Of a stretch of DNA of 35,774 nt, positions 33,605-35,774 are shown piece after piece. The translations under genes and the position numbers were made by a program. Below the pieces are notes generated by a model that saw only the letters and a list, made by a program, of their open reading frames with translations, did not search any database and was not told the origin of the DNA. Source of the stretch: a virus. Position 1 is the stretch's first letter. Each line of letters opens with the position of its first letter. The DNA is taken from the IMG/VR virus record IMGVR_UViG_3300049732_000304, positions 1 through 35,774 of that record; one strand, given 5' to 3'.

Positions 33605-35358
33605 TGGCCGACAAATCCTACAAGAGCAGGATGATCCTCGGGGATCAGGAATTGCGGTTCCCGATTGAGACCCCTGACGAGGAAATCGAGGCCATCGTAC
33701 AGCGTTTTGAAGCCGCTAGGACCAGCGGAGGAAAGGGTAGGGGTGGCAGTACCGCCCCCGGTGCTGGCGGCGGTCCTGACTTGTCTGGACAAGCTGCAAG
33801 CACATCCACAAAGGTGGTTACACCCTATGTGACCGGCAACCTCCCGGCTACGCTGAAGCAGATGGGTGAAGAATCCACAGGCACGGAGAAGTTCGGCCTG
33901 GGACTGGCTCAATCCGGTTCTCGGACTGCTCGCGGATTGATGATTCCGCAAGCTCTGCGCGCTGCGGGCGTTCCTTTAGATCCTCAAGGCGACGAAGCTC
34001 TCGATCAAGCGGCTAAAGGAACGGGCTGGCAGGGAACTGTCGGTGACCTCACGAGCTCTCTCGCGCAGTCCGTAGGTCCGGGAGTGCTCGCCAGCCGTGC
34101 TTCGGCCGTACGGAATTTCGCTGCGGCTAATCCTCGGATTGCGTCTTATGTCGCCGCTCCGGCGGCTTCCGCTGTCCAGACGGCGGCGATGACTCCTGGA
34201 GATCTGGAGGAGCGTGCGAAAGCGGGAGGTACTGCCGCCGCACTGACTCTTCCCGCGACTTTTATCGCCCGACAATTTGCTCAGCCGCTCAAGATGAGCG
34301 AAGCGGGCCAGCACATCAAAGCGGCTACGGGAGAGACCCCGCCCGTTCACGTAGGTGCGGAGAGCAAACTCGTGCGAGATGTGGGGCAATTCGTCAAGGA
34401 TGTTCCCGTGGTGGGTACTCCGCTTCTTGAAGGAGAGAAGCGCGTATTCGATTCTGGAGTCAAGCAACTCTGGGCCAGTGCCACTCCTCCGGGAAAGCCC
34501 AACCTTCTTTCGGCAGGCGGAGAGGTCAAAGCGGGCAAGCTCTTCCAAGATCTGGAGCAACAATTCGATGACACTTACAAGACGTTACTCACTGGACATC
34601 GCATTCCGGTGAATAACAAAGATCGCGCGGCCATCGTCAATCTCATCGATAAGAACCTTATCCCTGAGGATGCGGCAGCGGTACACAAGTTAATCACTCC
34701 ACGCTTCCCGAAGGGCAATCATATCGGTGGAGAATCGTGGCAGGAGCTCCATGACATCATCCGCCAACAGGCTTCGCGCGTCAAAGAGGGCGATACGATC
34801 AGCGAGAACGTCGCGGAAGTGTACAAGAAGATCGACAAGTATCTCATCACGATGCGCAACCGAGGAGTCCCGCGCAATGTCGCCAGACAACTCGATGAGA
34901 CCGACCGTGCCTTCGAATCCCGTCGTATACTTGAAACTGCGATCGCTCTACCGGGAGGAGAGAAAGGGCTCACGCCCAGCATGCTCGCCAAGGCCCTTCG
35001 CGACCGTACATCCGATCGGGGTCTTGCCCAAGGTCAGGGAACGAACCAACAACTCATCTACCCCATGGCTGAAGCTCTTGGCGATATGGGTGAGAGAAAT
35101 ACCGCGCAGGCTCTCTGGGGCCTACGACGATTGGCGATTCCGACGGCTGCTGCGGGTCTTGCAACAGGATCCCTCCCAATGGCGGCGGTTCCCGCCCTCG
35201 GCGTAGCAGGAACAAGTGTTCTGGGGGCGGGTCGTCGGGGAGCAAACGTGCTGTTCGGGAATACCGGGCCGCAGAAGAATCTCGCTCGCTGGTTGAGAGA
35301 ACGTCCACAAGACATTCCGCTGACGGCAGCGGGAATCGAACTACAGAGTCAGGAGTAA
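33604..35358 (+). CDS. Large Ala/Gly-rich internal virion (ejection-type) protein
   Basis: 584 residues. The N-terminal 35 residues (YKSRMILGDQELRFPIETPD, EEIEAIVQRFEAAR) are a separate small module. Ala/Gly-rich, weakly hydrophobic segments follow (ASAVRNFAAANPRIASYVAA, GTAAALTLPATFIARQ) and, near the end, LRRLAIPTAAAGLATGSLPM and PALGVAGTSVLGAG. The middle is helical (DRAAIVNLIDKNLIPEDAAA, VAEVYKKIDKYLITMR). The hydrophobic helices would suit a protein that is ejected into the cell envelope. The gene overlaps the previous stop by one base. No enzyme motif found. Confidence 0.72.
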   Translation: MADKSYKSRMILGDQELRFPIETPDEEIEAIVQRFEAARTSGGKGRGGSTAPGAGGGPDLSGQAASTSTKVVTPYVTGNLPATLKQMGEESTGTEKFGLGLAQSGSRTARGLMIPQALRAAGVPLDPQGDEALDQAAKGTGWQGTVGDLTSSLAQSVGPGVLASRASAVRNFAAANPRIASYVAAPAASAVQTAAMTPGDLEERAKAGGTAAALTLPATFIARQFAQPLKMSEAGQHIKAATGETPPVHVGAESKLVRDVGQFVKDVPVVGTPLLEGEKRVFDSGVKQLWASATPPGKPNLLSAGGEVKAGKLFQDLEQQFDDTYKTLLTGHRIPVNNKDRAAIVNLIDKNLIPEDAAAVHKLITPRFPKGNHIGGESWQELHDIIRQQASRVKEGDTISENVAEVYKKIDKYLITMRNRGVPRNVARQLDETDRAFESRRILETAIALPGGEKGLTPSMLAKALRDRTSDRGLAQGQGTNQQLIYPMAEALGDMGERNTAQALWGLRRLAIPTAAAGLATGSLPMAAVPALGVAGTSVLGAGRRGANVLFGNTGPQKNLARWLRERPQDIPLTAAGIELQSQE

Positions 35359-35361
35359 ACA

Positions 35362-35774
35362 ATGCCCCGCAACGCTTCTGGAGCCTATACACTTCCAAAT
35401 CCGGATGTAATCACGGATACAACTATCGAGTCAAGCGATGAGAATGCGACTCGCAACGATATCGAAACGGAACTTACCAGTTCGCTGGATCGCAGCGGGC
35501 GTGGGACGATGTTGGCGGCGCTCAAAATTACAGATGGCACGGTTGCTAATCCAGGAATAGCTTTTGCTTCCGATCTTGATAACGGATTTTTCCGCAATAC
35601 CACCAACGATTGGAGTGCAGCGGCGGGCGGAACTGATGTTCTCCGCTTTACTTCTTCAGGAATCTCCTTTCCTGTAGGAGTTACTTACGGAGTTCAAACC
35701 ATCGCGCAGTTCACGGCAGATCAAAATGATCTTGCAGTCACTGCGCCCATGGTTCGCACATCAGCAGACACCAC
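35362..35774 (+). CDS. Tail fibre protein (partial, C-terminus off right edge)
   Basis: 137 residues visible. MPRNASGAYTLPNPDVITDT, then TIESSDENATRNDIETEL and TSSLDRSGRGTMLAAL match the N-terminal virion-attachment pattern of podovirus tail fibres (MxRNxSGxYxLP...I.S...N....DI...LT.SL..DG). FASDLDNGFFRN is also a typical fibre segment. AGGAG lies before the ATG. It should carry the receptor-binding domain beyond the window. The S74 domain expected on such fibres, if any, would be outside. Confidence 0.88.
   Translation, partial: MPRNASGAYTLPNPDVITDTTIESSDENATRNDIETELTSSLDRSGRGTMLAALKITDGTVANPGIAFASDLDNGFFRNTTNDWSAAAGGTDVLRFTSSGISFPVGVTYGVQTIAQFTADQNDLAVTAPMVRTSADT

Overview
The window is about 36 kb of one bacteriophage genome, truncated at both ends: a helicase gene runs off the left edge and a tail-fibre gene runs off the right. 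The late genes are those of a short-tailed (podovirus-like) phage: large terminase, portal, scaffold, major capsid protein, tail tubular A- and B-like proteins, then large coiled-coil or Ala/Gly-rich internal (ejection-type) proteins and a tail fibre. No tape-measure, sheath or major tail-tube gene is seen. A lipoprotein with a lipobox and three boxes matching the proteobacterial LexA consensus suggest a Gram-negative, probably proteobacterial, host. No integrase, tRNA, rRNA, CRISPR array or insertion sequence was recognised.

There are four strand blocks. (1) Minus strand, about 7796 down to 1: a tightly overlapping early/replication operon. It holds a small hypothetical gene, a winged-helix-like protein, a DUF932-type protein, a lipoprotein and two tiny membrane proteins, small hypotheticals, a Cys-rich probable ssDNA-binding protein, a family A DNA polymerase, a Cas4/RecB-like nuclease with four cysteines, a VRR-NUC nuclease and an SNF2-type helicase. 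(2) Plus strand, 7845-11739: a primase/SF3-helicase protein followed by small accessory genes, including a HAD-type phosphatase. (3) Minus strand, 15185 down to 11570: about a dozen very small genes, many coupled by ATGA overlaps. Two are paralogues of each other and one is a papain-like fold candidate. Many carry perfect hairpins inside the coding sequence. (4) Plus strand, 15588 to the end: packaging, head and tail genes.

Two control regions stand out. 14370-14888 has no convincing gene. It carries ten GGTAGCC/GGCTACC heptamers (one degenerate), a near-perfect 27-nt inverted repeat and two tandem intrinsic terminators. 15186-15587 lies between divergent operons. It holds two divergent extended -10 promoters, two hairpins and a 33-bp direct repeat whose core, ACTGTATATCCATACAGT, matches an SOS box three times. 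The 'TGGTA' extended -10 element recurs at several operon heads, so host RNA polymerase probably transcribes much of the genome.

The head module is interrupted between portal and scaffold by adhesin-like and repeat proteins: a glycine-rich tip-type protein, a beta-rich protein and a protein with ten 22-residue repeats. These are the best candidates for unusual virion surface structures. Assignments rest on motifs read by eye; no database search was possible.
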